A stretch of 64,000 nt of DNA from Siphonodentalium dalli (Eukaryota > Mollusca > Scaphopoda > Gadilida > Siphonodentaliidae): contig CP136064.1 in the NCBI GenBank assembly GCA_032622095.1, forward strand, positions 173,792,310-173,856,309, in the 5' to 3' direction. A model generated the notes under the pieces. The model did not search any database. It had not been told where the DNA came from and was given only the letters and a program-made list of their open reading frames with translations. Below are positions 24,401 to 34,019 of the stretch, piece by piece (position 1 is the first letter of the stretch; every line of letters begins with the position of its first letter). The position numbers and the translations under genes are program-made.

Positions 24401-25403
24401 ACAATAACGTTTGAATTGTTTTAAAATTCACAATTTTTTGGATTTTATTCAACTTTTTCGTTCCGAAACAAACTAAAAAGTGTATACGGCCGGCTCCAAT
24501 TAAAAGGTGTAAGCAGACTTGATGTCGCATTATCTTCTTCATTTATAAATGGATATGACTGAAATTGAGTACATATATGCGGGTTATGACATGGAATACA
24601 TTAACGTTTGAATTGTTTTTAAATTCACGTTATTATATTCCATGTCACAGCCCAGACATATACACCAAATTTCATTAATATCCATTGAGAAACAACGGAC
24701 CATGCGCCATATAACACCCCCGTATACACCTTTTATTTGGAGCCGGCCTCGGCCTAGGCATACACTTTATAAAGTGTCCCCCACAATCTGGGACCCGTAC
24801 ACGGCTAAATATTTATCGATGGTGGAAAAGGTGCAAAGAAAATCAGCAGGTCAACACAGCAGATATCGAAACATTCAAAGCGGCACTCATTGGGAGAGAA
24901 AAATAAATGCGCTCTCTCCACAGTCCCAAAAAAGCCAAACTGGTCACTGGGACGTACACATACAGATACTTTCTATTTCATTTAATTAAAATGCAGAATT
25001 TTGATTGGTCGACAGGTTGAGCACCTCGCTCTTCCCATTGTCCAAGGACAACTAATTTCTCATGTACGAGTAATTAAATGTCAAAATGTAGTGGTTGGTT
25101 CACATTCTCCATTTATTAAACTAGTTATTTTACAGATCAAACGAACTATATAGCTCGTTCTTGACGTTTACTGGACCTGTAGAAAAAGAGAGATCCACTT
25201 TGCAAAACGAAAATCGGAGAGCAATAAAATTCCGGCTCATAATTATTGCACAAAATGTGTACATAATAACTTAGTATTCTAGCAAACATATCACATAAAC
25301 TTTGCAATATTTACCAATCAAAGTTTCCAATCTGATCTTCATACAGAGAGCTAACAAAACCCAACAACCCAAGGAGAATTATAAGAATTTTTCCACGAGA
25401 CAT
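9319..25403 (-). CDS. EMC1: ER membrane protein complex subunit 1 (EMC1), N-terminal 255 residues, 8 exons; 3' part outside the window
   Basis: Spliced CDS: 25403-25315, 20921-20794, 17503-17438, 14670-14568, 14134-14109, 12742-12652, 11609-11451, 9421-9319; all phases agree (765 bp). The start MSRGKILIILLGLLG is a signal peptide, followed by LYEDQIGNFDWRQQYVG, which matches the conserved mature EMC1 N-terminus (human: VYEDQVGKFDWRQQYVG). Later parts also follow EMC1: FVATDKNVVACIN, LITISGNGRYIRNW and HVNMVTV. EMC1 is the large lumenal beta-propeller subunit of the EMC, the ER insertase for tail-anchored and multipass membrane proteins. Human EMC1 is about 993 residues, so roughly a quarter is present. 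I found no further exon in 1-9318; the last donor is good, so the gene should continue to the left. Confidence 0.92.
9545..10090. repeat. Tandem core repeats, three units of ~185 bp
   Basis: Recurring blocks: ATAACTCTGCAAAAAATGGA, TCCATGTGGATATC, ACCAAAGATCATT and a GACCTATGACTGAGATG-like segment. Single diverged units also occur at 51400-51580 and 53550-53640. In EMC1 intron 8. Confidence 0.6.
10985..11360. repeat. Two hairpins of the GCAGAATGAGGTC family
   Basis: Hairpins at 11020-11112 and 11264-11355 share the TGGTGATGCTAGCCC / GGGATAGCATCAC stem. The linker is the reverse complement of the linker near 2160-2340. In EMC1 intron 7, ending about 90 bases from exon 7. Confidence 0.8.
11451..11609 (-). 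CDS. EMC1: EMC1 exon 7
   Basis: DKLVYSLLGNSG...HVNMVTVSHDG...APWIKESS, residues 168-220. Acceptor tttcag, donor AA|GTATGT (phase 2). Confidence 0.9.
12652..12742 (-). CDS. EMC1: EMC1 exon 6
   Basis: GEYVLAASQTGMVKILVSNG, then KLEWRISLPN; residues 138-167. Acceptor tttgtag, donor AG|GTTTTA (phase 2, a weak +3 to +6 consensus). Confidence 0.88.
13421..14066. mobile_element. PIF/Harbinger-like MITE, copy A (646 bp)
   Basis: Ends GGCCAAAAAA...TCTCAGGC and GCCTGAGAAC...TTTTGGCC, flanked by TAA on both sides (3-bp TWA duplication). Nearly identical, in reverse orientation, to 33387-34019. In EMC1 intron 5. Confidence 0.85.
14109..14134 (-). CDS. EMC1: EMC1 exon 5 (26-base micro-exon)
   Basis: Codes ATAIVSSS, needed to keep frame between exons 4 and 6. 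Acceptor tttttag, donor CAG|GTATGT. A Harbinger-like MITE starts only about 40 bases downstream in the intron. Confidence 0.8.
14568..14670 (-). CDS. EMC1: EMC1 exon 4
   Basis: LITISGNGRYIRNWNPRSG..., residues 95-128, matching the ITVSNGGR-RSW blade of EMC1. Acceptor ctacag, donor AG|GTAATT (phase 2). Confidence 0.9.
14680..16440. other. EMC1 intron 3, mostly unclassified
   Basis: AT-rich. Positions 16020-16125 hold a GAATCGAATCGAAAA-type end fragment. No exon-like segment. Confidence 0.5.
16443..16562. repeat. 120-bp near-perfect hairpin
   Basis: GTGTTTCTCTCATATGATATT...CAGTTTTCTCG pairs with its return arm around the loop AGCCTCCGGCG. AAATTACATATTCTATTTAT follows it and recurs at 16803. 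In EMC1 intron 3; probably part of a MITE. Confidence 0.7.
17160..17420. mobile_element. piggyBac-like MITE carrying two internal hairpins
   Basis: Flanked by TTAA. Termini CCCTTTCATGACGGGAGC and GCTCCTGTCATGGAAAGG are inverted. Inside are two hairpins of about 65 bases with stems around GCATTCTCTTATATATG. TTAA target sites and CCCTTT ends fit piggyBac-type elements. Confidence 0.8.
17438..17503 (-). CDS. EMC1: EMC1 exon 3
   Basis: A 66-base exon, WRQIFETDEKGSINTFVYHEN, residues 73-94. Acceptor tttcag, donor A|GTGAGT (phase 1). A piggyBac-like MITE ends 18 bases downstream of the donor. Confidence 0.88.
17549..17925. mobile_element. PIF/Harbinger-like MITE, second family (377 bp)
   Basis: Ends GGCCAAAGAAAAAAATATTT and AATTTTCTTTGGCC with TAA at both sides. 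Sub-terminal GGGTTTGGGTTTCCC / AACCCAAACC. In EMC1 intron 2, about 45 bases upstream of exon 3's acceptor. A fragment of the same family lies at 38150-38225. Confidence 0.8.
18000..19374. other. EMC1 intron 2, no feature recognised
   Basis: AT-rich, no long ORF with family motifs. TACTATTTCTTCCGCTTCGG at 18063 resembles TACTATTTCCTTGGCTTCGG at 12998 (minor dispersed repeat). Confidence 0.45.
19375..19850. repeat. Interspersed repeat, (GACG)n/GGTGAGCTA family
   Basis: Two subrepeats, then GGACGAACAACGGACGAGGAG, GATGACTATAGCTC and GTCTCAGGTGAGCTA. In EMC1 intron 2. Confidence 0.75.
20794..20921 (-). CDS. EMC1: EMC1 exon 2
   Basis: RQQYVGRALNLYWD...IFVATDKNVVACIN, residues 30-72. Acceptor tttcag|G, donor G|GTAAGT (phase 1). 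Confidence 0.92.
21005..21116. mobile_element. Palindromic MITE (CAGTAATGCCC family), single left arm
   Basis: CAGTAATGTCCTAAATAATTG...GGATTTAGTCGGAAATATGG...CTCTCAGTGA: one arm only, no return arm. In EMC1 intron 1, just upstream of exon 2. Confidence 0.8.
22042..22253. mobile_element. Palindromic MITE (CAGTAATGCCC family), full 212-bp hairpin
   Basis: Flanked by TA. The two arms pair almost end to end around a short loop near 22148. Ends CAGTAATGC...GCATTACTG: TA duplication and CAGT ends resemble Tc1/mariner MITEs. In EMC1 intron 1. Confidence 0.85.
22256..23959. other. EMC1 intron 1, no gene recognised
   Basis: Includes an 82-codon plus-strand ORF (22515-22763) without recognisable motifs. 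GGCCAAAAAAAATAATACC at 22855 resembles a Harbinger-like end fragment. Confidence 0.4.
23960..24990 (+). mobile_element. LINE (CR1/L2/Jockey-like) fragment, interrupted by a MITE
   Basis: MQFNTSKCYIMN..., PNPYL-like NPYLSIQLSNDLKWD and, after a frameshift, FLKNLHHCPEKCR / ALVKPITEYSATIWD follow the post-catalytic RT region of CR1-like LINEs. A 0.5-kb MITE splits it. It resumes at 24781 as WDPYTAKYLSMVEKVQRKSA, then jumps by internal deletion to the C-terminal motif ADIETFKAALIG. Dead copy with several frameshifts. Confidence 0.75.
24282..24780. mobile_element. Mutator-like MITE inserted in the LINE
   Basis: About 150-bp terminal inverted repeats starting GGGACAC and containing TATAAAGTGTATGCC; the arms match over most of their length. 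A 9-bp duplication, CCACAATCT, lies at 24273-24281 and 24781-24789. The interior codes nothing. The 9-bp duplication and long TIRs fit the Mutator-like group. Confidence 0.75.
25315..25403 (-). CDS. EMC1: EMC1 exon 1 (start codon, signal peptide)
   Basis: Codes residues 1-29 plus two bases of W30: signal peptide, then YEDQIGNFD. Donor TG|GTAAAT, phase 2. Confidence 0.92.
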
Positions 25404-25408
25404 TTTCA

Positions 25409-25416
25409 CCGGAAGT
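25409..25416 (-). promoter_or_regulatory. Possible ETS-family (GABP-like) site at the EMC1 start
   Basis: ACTTCCGG on the minus strand lies 6 bases upstream of the EMC1 start codon. Such sites are common at housekeeping promoters without a TATA box. A match this short can occur by chance. Confidence 0.35.
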
Positions 25417-25636
25417 AGTTCTTACAATGATGAATCGGTAAACTACTGAATACGAAAAGGTAAGTAACTCCAGGGTGCACCTGCTGGTTAACCCGTTTCT
25501 GCTAAATTTTATGTTAATTATATTAATTATATAATAATCAATTTCCTAAGAAAATATAGTTCATTTCACTGCAGATTATTGATTAAAGATTCTATATGTA
25601 TGGTCTCTACTACAATAATGGGTGTGATTTCATTTA

Positions 25637-26050
25637 GCAGAAGAAGAGACTTCTCCTCTCTTATTCTCTTTCATAAAATCCGATATATAACCATGTAACA
25701 TCACTGACTGCTCCTCTTACACTAGGTCAACATGACCGTTTTCGCAGATTGCTGCTTCCAGTAGAAGGATACGCACTACGTTCATGACTGAACTACTCTT
25801 GCACCCACACGAGACCACACGTACACTTCCCCGCCCCTTCTATACCTCAGCACTTCCTTCTATCCTCGAACAATTTCTCTCTGGAACAATATCACAACCG
25901 ACACTGTCCATATCCAGGACGCATCATATTTAAGGATGCCCTCCACAATAATTTCTATGAACTCGGTAAAGTCAAGCAGGGCTCCTCCACAAAACCACCA
26001 CCAGCCCGATCACCATATAGTGCCAAAAGAATACTACACGTGCTCTTATT
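25637..26050 (+). mobile_element. LINE C-terminal fragment (decayed)
   Basis: RRRDFSSLILFHKIRYITM, then with frameshifts HDRFRRLLLPVEGYALRS, TSFYPRTISLWNNIT and FKDALHNNFYEL: the usual C-terminal order of CR1-like LINEs. It lies about 230 bases upstream of the EMC1 start on the opposite strand. Several stops. Confidence 0.6.
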
Positions 26051-27800
26051 CTAATAATAAACAAAATAAATATACCCATGTAAATATCTTTTATTCATGC
26101 TCCCCCTAATAATCCTCAGTTCAGTGGGGTATGGGGTATATTGTAGATGTACCGTACAGCTAGATGCCTTATGTCATTTTGCATGTTTGGTTTGTTAAAA
26201 ACGGTATGAAATTTGAATCTAGCTATGTCAAGTACTAGCAGTACCGGTATGTGTATTTTCAGGATTGATTTGTTTCCATTCGTTAATTTTGATGGGGTCA
26301 ACATAGTTTACAGAGCGTTTCTTATTTGAAAAAATTATAGATGGTATCATTTGGCGTATGGTGATCGGTGCAATTTGAAATTTCTCACAACTACTAAGTA
26401 TAAACATCAATCGAAATTTTCTTTCAATTTGGATGCGATCGGTTGATTATGGCTGTCGATAGATGCGATCAAATTGTAACATTTAACCCTATGGAGAAAT
26501 AGTATTTTGGATAAATTGTGCCATTTTGCGTATATAAGATGATATGCGCGAATTGAAATTTTTCTCAAGAATACTAAGTATATACAATTCTGTGATCAGA
26601 TGATTCTGGCTGGATAGATTTGCGATAAAAATTTACTGCACTGGACCAATGGCTAATTTCGTATTTTGCTCGAATGTTGATAGTATCATATCACTTAATG
26701 ATGATCGGGTGCCACTGTATAAGAAGAAACACACTCACATTTGGGCCACTGTAATTACCAGTAACCTAGATAATAGCTGCACTATAGACGATATAGTTAT
26801 GCCTCATAATACAGTAATTGATAAAAGTATATGTCGATTGGTTGTGTAGTGTTACCAATAATATAAAGATGTTGAGTCTAACGAATAAGTTCTCAACAAG
26901 ACTGAAGTTTCAGAACGTGACTACATATTAAATTATTGTTTTATTGATACTTGTTCTCAAATGACTTGAAGCTACAATGTAAATCGCTTCGAACTGTACT
27001 GTCACAGGTAGATGTTAGTCGTTCGTAGGACTCATTGCCTCCATCGTTGTTATCGTAATTTATCCCACATACACTGGGAGACAATGTGTTTTTTTTTGCA
27101 GGATTTATTCTACTGACAAAGGGACTTTCAGTGCAGCTGAGACTTTTACTATAGCATTATAGGCGGCATATGGTTCCACAAATTCCAGTTACATTTGGCG
27201 AACTTGGGTACAGCGACTGAAACCCAACATTTACCATCCCAATTCGAACCACAATTAATGTCCTCGCTTCATGTATAGGTGTGACAATCAACTAAATTCG
27301 GATGGCTAATATTGGCTATATATTATAAGTAGAGCTGAAGGAGCAACTTTCACCAGAAAAAGGAAGGGTACGCAACTTTAGCCAAAATGGTATACATATA
27401 GGATTCGATTTCGTGCTGAAATTAATCTCGGCTCTGTGCGAGATCATCAACGTATACGAGTTTGGAACATGCGTTGCCAAACTCATATAAAAAGTTATGG
27501 GATTGACGCAAACTCGCAACATTAAAGTAAGCTTGCAAGTCTTAAAATGTACATCTCTTCAATCATTACAACGTCAAATACGTCGCTGCATGCCATTTTA
27601 ATATTTGCAATGTCGTTTCGATTATGGGAGTCAGGCAAACACTTAAAATAGATAAAGTTAAATTTCTATCAACATATACCCATCTCAAATAAGTATTATC
27701 TACTGAAGCTCTGTCGCTTTCGTCACATTCTAAAAGCCTGTTAATCCCCACTTCCGAGGAGGACGATCCGTTTAGCCCAAGTAGACGTTTTATTTCTCAA
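26051..27800. other. Intergenic, no gene recognised
   Basis: Two diverged tandem blocks of about 170 bp (26340-26450 and 26480-26620) share AAATTTCTCA-AA-TACTAAGTATA. Otherwise unclassified. Confidence 0.4.
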
Positions 27801-27804
27801 TAGA

Positions 27805-28044
27805 TGGGAGTCATGATAAATTATGAAGAAAGTTGGAAGGCTCCCAAAAATATATTCTTTGACACCTTCCTAGGACCAATATGTGGTATTCGTGAAAGCT
27901 CCATGCGCAGCTTCCCGTCTCTTCGTAATCTTGTGATACTGTTTCAGCAAAAGAGAACATGGATGGAGAAACTTTCTTCTTTATCATCAGACCACATGAC
28001 TTCCACTCCAATTTGGATAGCCCCGACCAACATGCATGGAACAA
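27805..28044 (-). pseudogene. Possible decayed coding segment, unrecognised
   Basis: One minus-strand frame reads IQIGVEVMWSDDKEESFSIH, a single stop, then RLRRDGKLRMELSRIPH to a stop. Composition is protein-like, but I cannot name it. Intergenic between EMC1 and the JmjC gene. Confidence 0.2.
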
Positions 28045-28599
28045 CTAACCTATGCATATGAGATGTTTAGCAATACATGAGGATATAATGGCATTGTTTA
28101 AAAATCTAAAATTGAATGATCCGTAAGCACCTAAGCTAAGCATGGCATGCAAATAGTCATATTTTTCAAAATTCTAACTCACCCAACAATTTAACAAACA
28201 GTGACGGACACTTGCATAAATATGACTAGCAGATTGTTTACCACAAAACTCATTATTATACTGTATTTAAACTGGCATTAAAGCTAGTTTTGGCAATTGA
28301 TGAAAATACAAATAATTCAAGTAGCAACCACATCCTGACACTTCAATCTTGCAAAGCATTAGATTTGTATAATAGTGACATTATCACGGAGTCATGAATG
28401 TGAACCACAATTTTGTCAATTACTGTATGTGATGGTATAACTATATTGTGTTATACCATTGTAAAACCACCTATGGTTACAGTATATTACATGTAAGAGC
28501 CATTCTCTTATTAGAAATGCATATATGAGAGCCTCATGGTGACCATTCGAGCAAATCACCAACTGTACCACCTGGACTTATCTAACATCAATATTCTCA

Positions 28600-29130
28600 A
28601 AAATATATGTCAGAGTAATACTTGATACGTGTGCAAGCGTTCAACCCACACAGTCCATAATAAGGCTAATTGTGATAGTTAATATTTTTTATAAACAGGA
28701 AGCGCTCTTTAAATTCTCAAAACCACCCATATCAGAGGCTGGAAACATGCAAATTCTGAAAGCAGACAGTCACACTTTATATGTGTGCCAAGTTTCAACC
28801 CACACAGTCCATGATAAGGCTAATTGTGATATTTAATATTATTTATAATCAGTAAATTGTTAATGTTCTTTAAATTCTTAAAACCATAATAAAAACATGT
28901 TTCCACTACAAGTTCAGACTTGAAACAGATATACTCTGCAAATAGACAGCCATACATGATATGTGTGCCAAATTTCACCTCGCGAAGTCCACAATAAGAC
29001 TAGTTTTGATAGTTAATAATTTTATAAATCAGTTAACGCTCTTTAAATTCTTAAAACTGTCCAAAAATCCTGTTTCGATCCACTAACATTTCAGACTGGA
29101 ATATGTAGATTCTGAAAGCAGACACGCTGG
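28600..29130. repeat. Tandem core repeats, three units of ~170 bp
   Basis: Each unit has TGTGTGCCAAGTTTCAACCC, AGTCCATAATAAGGCTAATT, GCTCTTTAAATTCTTAAAAC and ATTCTGAAAGCAGACA, with moderate divergence. Intergenic. Confidence 0.7.
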
Positions 29131-31505
29131 TGATATAGAAACCATTCTCATGTCGTATTTAACAATTTGAAATTGCGTGACAATTGCTTTCGACATAAGG
29201 TATCTCACTAGTTTTTAAAGCATCAAGGGCGGGGTAGGGTTAGCTTTTCTGCGATATCTTTACCAAAAATTGATGCATCAAAGTTCTGTTTCTGGAATAT
29301 AATCAAGAGATCCTTGTAGAATGTTACAGTGCATGTAGCTCATTTGAAGAATATACAATAGCTTAAAGGGTTACTGTACCATAAATCCAGTCATTAATGA
29401 GATCATCTCCTTTTATACTCAACAGAAAATATGCAAATAAACGAATGCATTTGAGCCATGTATTAGTGAAAAATACACTCATGTGCTCTATAAATGATGC
29501 AAACAACATGGTATTTACATGAATTTATTGACTCCAGGACTTATTTAACTGCAGGAAACCCAATGTGCATGTTATAGAGTGTGTCCTCTTTACTTGGATA
29601 ACAGGGCTTATTTCACCGCAAGCTATGAATTCATGGGTGTGGCTGGTTCCATATATTGATGTACGAGTGTCCAAAATGGATATAAATTTATTTGAATTCT
29701 AATAAAATATCACAAAGAGTATAAATTCTACAGTTAATATGAGTTTCTATCATGTGAACAGTCGATTATGAGTTGGTGATGAAGTACTAGTAATGTTTGT
29801 AATTTCTTAAATACTCGTCAAGTGACCCATTTTGACTGAGGAATTCCAGATGATGCAAAACTATGGAAATGACCATTTACAGCATTCTTTTCTAAATAAT
29901 ATTGAAGAATAAAACATATCCACGTGCATGAAACATACTAAATGTTGAGCACAGATGTAAATAATTTAAATTACTGTATTAACTTTCATATTGAAACTTG
30001 TCATTCTGAGATTTTTCTAACGGTGCTTTGTCTAGAGATCCACATGCACAACTGGTAGCTCAATCTCCTCTTAAGTACTTGATAATTTATTTAGAGTGTA
30101 GTAGTTTTTAGTTTCTGTTGAAATATTTTATGGTACTAATATAATGTTAGCATTATCAAATGTCACAACAGAAACTACGCTAAACCTTCATATTTTACTA
30201 GTTTCTACTATTCTCCATTTGCTCGTACCAGAATTTATATTATTGCACTCTATGTATTGATATAATTGTTTGTTTTTGGTACCTTAGTTGTATTTTTAAT
30301 CACCACACAGTATAACTGTTTCTTGAGGATTCATAAGGCAAAACCTGAAACCTAAAAATTTACATTTCTCATACAAAGTACTGTAGCAACTTGCAAACCA
30401 TCACTACTTTTCAATGAGGTTATTATCCCTGGCCACTGGCATGAAATTATTCTAAAATTTATTAACATTTACCTGTTATTGATATTATACTAATATATTG
30501 CAATATAAAAATGAAGATGTTGTAATTGTTCTTGGCTACCAGTTACAATAATAACATAACTTGTTCTAAAACAACCCTATTATTTACACCACCAATTACT
30601 TGTTACTTTTAAAAATTCTATTGGAGAAAGTAGTGTTTGCCCATAAATGCCAATGACAGCAGCTGATGACAGTAATTTTATCTAATGCAACAAAGTTTGG
30701 AACTTCTGATGGAGATCTTAGTTATATGAATTTATCTGAATGTGTATGGCGGGGACATAGGATGCAGTGTTCATTGCTTCATGTGTATAAACAAATTCAA
30801 TATTTTGATCAAAATGGCAAAAATGTGTCAGTTGGAATGTCCATCAACTCAGATGAATGCGCTGAATTTTTTTCCATGTCAGGCTCTGAATCCATGACCA
30901 CCTGGACTGTCATGATTGTATTCTCTGGTTATGGGAACATTTAAAAAAATATCAAACCCCTCTCACCTGCAACCCACTGAAAGTTAAAAAAATTTAGTTT
31001 GTCGAAGCAGTTGTCACAAGCCACGTTGGCATATTGTTATCAATATGCAAAACCAGTGCCATAAAGTTGGTGACTAAATTTTACTAATTTGCTAAAGTGG
31101 CATGAGTTACATAGCAAATGAAATGTCTTTCTGTGACAGGTAACCAAAAATTTATAGAATTTTCAATAAAAATGAGCATAAATGAAAACTATGAGTTAAA
31201 GTGTTATGGAATATGATTCGTAAACAATATAGTATTAACATCACATGCATTTCCTCCAATGATCAGGAACACACTCATTATCAAAATATATTGTATACAA
31301 ACAAGTTAATGGTCAAAGCATTAACATTTCTTAATTTCTAATAAATGTACGACAGAAAATGATATACATGCAGTATGATGAAGAGCAATTACTATCAAGC
31401 ATATTTGTCCATTTCATGATCTTAGGAAATGTGTCATGCCTGCGCTGCCATGCCCTACTCTGGAAAAGATTGCATCCATCCCATATGATGGAGCTTCATC
31501 TATAC
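29131..31505. other. Intergenic, no gene recognised
   Basis: AT-rich. The 92-codon ORF at 30666-30944 has no motif. An inverted pair TAGTTTCTGTTG / CAACAGAAACTA lies at about 30109-30177. Confidence 0.4.
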
Positions 31506-31915
31506 CAGTGATGGAGTAAAGGTAATGTGTAATGGTAATGCATTGTATGCAATACTTTTTAATGCATTGCAACTCGTTACTTTTTCTCAAGTAATGGACT
31601 GAAATTTGAAATGGATCCTTTTCCGCATTAATTGTAGTTCGGAGTATTCAACCAGCAAAAGCATTCCAGTTTAATAGGTATATTAAATTGTTATATCCTT
31701 CATTATTATGATCCAATTACCAACTACATGGTCTTATTATTAATAGTTTAAAATTGTTCTCTGTTTGTTATTTACATTTAGTGACATAAGGCTATTGTTA
31801 TTTGGTATTGCTGAATAAAAACTTGGAAACTTCATTAATACAGAAGAATATTACCTTGAAGTTGTTATTACAAATGGAAAGGAATGGTAATGCATTACTT
31901 TGCAACCCATCACTG
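31506..31915. mobile_element. hAT-like MITE (410 bp)
   Basis: Ends CAGTGATGGAGTAAAGGTAA and TTACTTTGCAACCCATCACTG; repeated GGTAATGCATT near both ends is typical of hAT MITEs. No clear 8-bp duplication. Confidence 0.6.
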
Positions 31916-32139
31916 GTGTATATCTTGACTAATATTACTGGCCGGAAAAGAAGACGGAAATGTGATCTACATTGTAGGCTGTACCAATGAATGGCTGATT
32001 ATTTTCACTCTCATCATATGTTGGCTGAACAAATTTATAAAGCAGTCTGATGAAACCAGAGCATGGTCCCAGACTATCTAGAACAGTTATGCAGTCGATA
32101 TTCTGGAACCTGGAACGCATAACATCGAATACCATTACT

Positions 32140-32396
32140 TTAACCCTTTCATGATGGGAGCTGCGCTGGTGCAGCATTAAAGATCCTGTGCCAGTGCATT
32201 CTTTTATATATGCGAGTCTCCCATAGGGGGGGGGGCCTCGCATATATAAGAGATGCACTGGCTTACAAGGTCAAGGTAAATATTGTATTCTCGTATATAT
32301 GTGAGGCTCCCTATGGGGGACTCGCATATATAAGAGAATGCATTGGCACAGGGTTTTTCACAAAATTTCGGGAAGCTCCAGTCATGAAAGGGTTAA
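32140..32396. mobile_element. piggyBac-like MITE carrying two internal hairpins
   Basis: TTAA at both ends, termini CCCTTTCATGATGGGAGC / GCTCCAGTCATGAAAGGG. Two hairpins with TATATGCGAG / CTCGCATATA stems; the first has a run of 11 G in its loop. Confidence 0.85.
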
Positions 32397-32502
32397 AAAA
32401 AAAAGTGTCAGCCAACCACAAATTACAGCAAGTCTGATCAAAGCTATCGGTAGTCAGAAGATACTAGTAATTGCATAGAACTTGTATTTGGTTGACACTG
32501 AC

Positions 32503-32983
32503 TTAACCCTTTGAGTGCCACTGGCCGATCTCATCGGCCCTAATTTACAGTGTGTAAAATCGGCCCTAAAATAAATAAAAAAAAGAATAATTTTTTTAAA
32601 TGTTTTTTTTTTGGGTTGAATTTTTGTTGGGTATGCTTAAGCATGCTATAGCGAATTTAAAAACAAACTGGATAACACCTTAGGGGTATGATATAACTCA
32701 AAACTATCACCAAGTATTCATAGTAATAATTTTGATGCCCATAAAAACACTAGATTCCCTGGCACGAAACCTACTAAATAAGTCTGTTAAAGAATATAAG
32801 AAAAAATTAATAAAATTGTAAAAAATTGTAAAAAATAATAACAAATGATGAAAAATTGTTAGGCCAATGCATTCTCTTATATATGCGAGGCGACCTATGG
32901 TCGACTCGCATATATAAGAGAATGCATTGGCACAGGGTAAATGGGTTGATACAAAAAATCGGACTTTGCACTCAAAGGGTTAA
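32503..32983. mobile_element. piggyBac/LOOPER-like MITE with one hairpin of the same cargo type
   Basis: TTAA ends, termini CCCTTTGAGTGCC / TTTGCACTCAAAGGG. The body is different and AT-rich, but positions 32863-32935 hold the same CATTCTCTTATATATGCGAG hairpin found in the CCCTTTCATGA family. Confidence 0.8.
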
Positions 32984-33040
32984 TATTTTATTTAAAGTAA
33001 CGGAATTCTCTGCTATTTGGTCCAAGCTATCGAAGGCGTA

Positions 33041-33168
33041 CTGTAAAGCCCTAGTTAATCGACTCCTTAACCACGGCAGAATTATGGGTAACTTTTCAGG
33101 ATTTAGTCGGAAATAAGTTACCCATAATTCTGCTGTGGTTAAGGAGTCGATTAATTAGGGCATTACTG
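33041..33168. mobile_element. Palindromic MITE, 128-bp centrally deleted copy
   Basis: Arms join directly at GTCGGAAATAAGTTACCC; the inner part of the palindrome is missing. Right end GGGCATTACTG-TA. Confidence 0.85.
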
Positions 33169-33386
33169 TAACTGTTTAGAACTACTGGGTTAATCCAGAC
33201 TGTTTCTAAATTCGAGAAGCGATCAGATCAGATTTTGGGTTGTATGACACAATAAAGGTATTGTGGACTCACACACATACATACACAAGAACAATCTCAG
33301 TATAACTACTGAGAAAAAATATTTGTTTACACCATAACTAAGTTCTAACATCATTTGTCAAATCACAAGATTAATAGCACACATTA

Positions 33387-34019
33387 GGCCAAAAAAAAAA
33401 AGTGTTTTGGTTCTCGGGCAATTTATTTTTCAAATCAATGAGGGAGGGAGGGTTTTTTTTTTGTCTGCACATAGTAAGCATGGACAAAGATACCTTCCTC
33501 TGTCTAGTATAATAACCAGAAAAGTAGAGGGAACTGTTATGCATATAAACTCATTTAGTCTTATATAAAAATGACATTGTACTACCAGTGTATGACTGGG
33601 ATTACCTAACAATATATAATGCCCCTGACATTAACTACTGTTATTGTTGTCTAAAAACTGATACCTCCCCATTCTAATATGTGATCCTGAATTTAGTCCT
33701 GTGCCTTTCAATTGTATAAAGTTACAATTAGTGTAAGTTGTTCACAATGACTAATTGTAAGAAGAGCATGAGGATCAGCTAATCATTTTCTTAATTGTAG
33801 TCATCTACTTCATGTTGTAAGCCTGCGAGTATCTTTTTAACACATTACATGTTAGAGCTCAATGCACACTAATATTCAACACATATCTGGACATGTTGAT
33901 AAAATAATTGTTTTGTTTTTTTTTGGTCATAACATCAGGCATTGCAATAAAAAGGCCTAATGCGGCCCTTTTTATTCAATGCGGCGGGGCCTGAGAACCA
34001 AAACTTTTTTTTTTTGGCC
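33387..34019. mobile_element. PIF/Harbinger-like MITE, copy B (633 bp, inverted relative to copy A)
   Basis: Same GGCCAAAA / TTTTGGCC ends, TTA duplication on both sides. The interior shares long identical stretches with copy A, such as the TTAGAGCTCAATGCACACTA region, so both are recent. Confidence 0.85.

Noticed and set aside
24990-25640. EMC1 exon 1 appears to lie between two halves of one LINE (23960-24990 and 25637-26050).
   Set aside because: The left fragment already contains its own C-terminal motif (ADIETFKAALIG) after an internal deletion, so these are two separate LINE copies.
32210-32437. Regularly spaced TATATGCGAG repeats as a possible CRISPR-like array.
   Set aside because: They are the paired stems of two hairpins in a TTAA-flanked MITE; there are no direct repeats with unique spacers.
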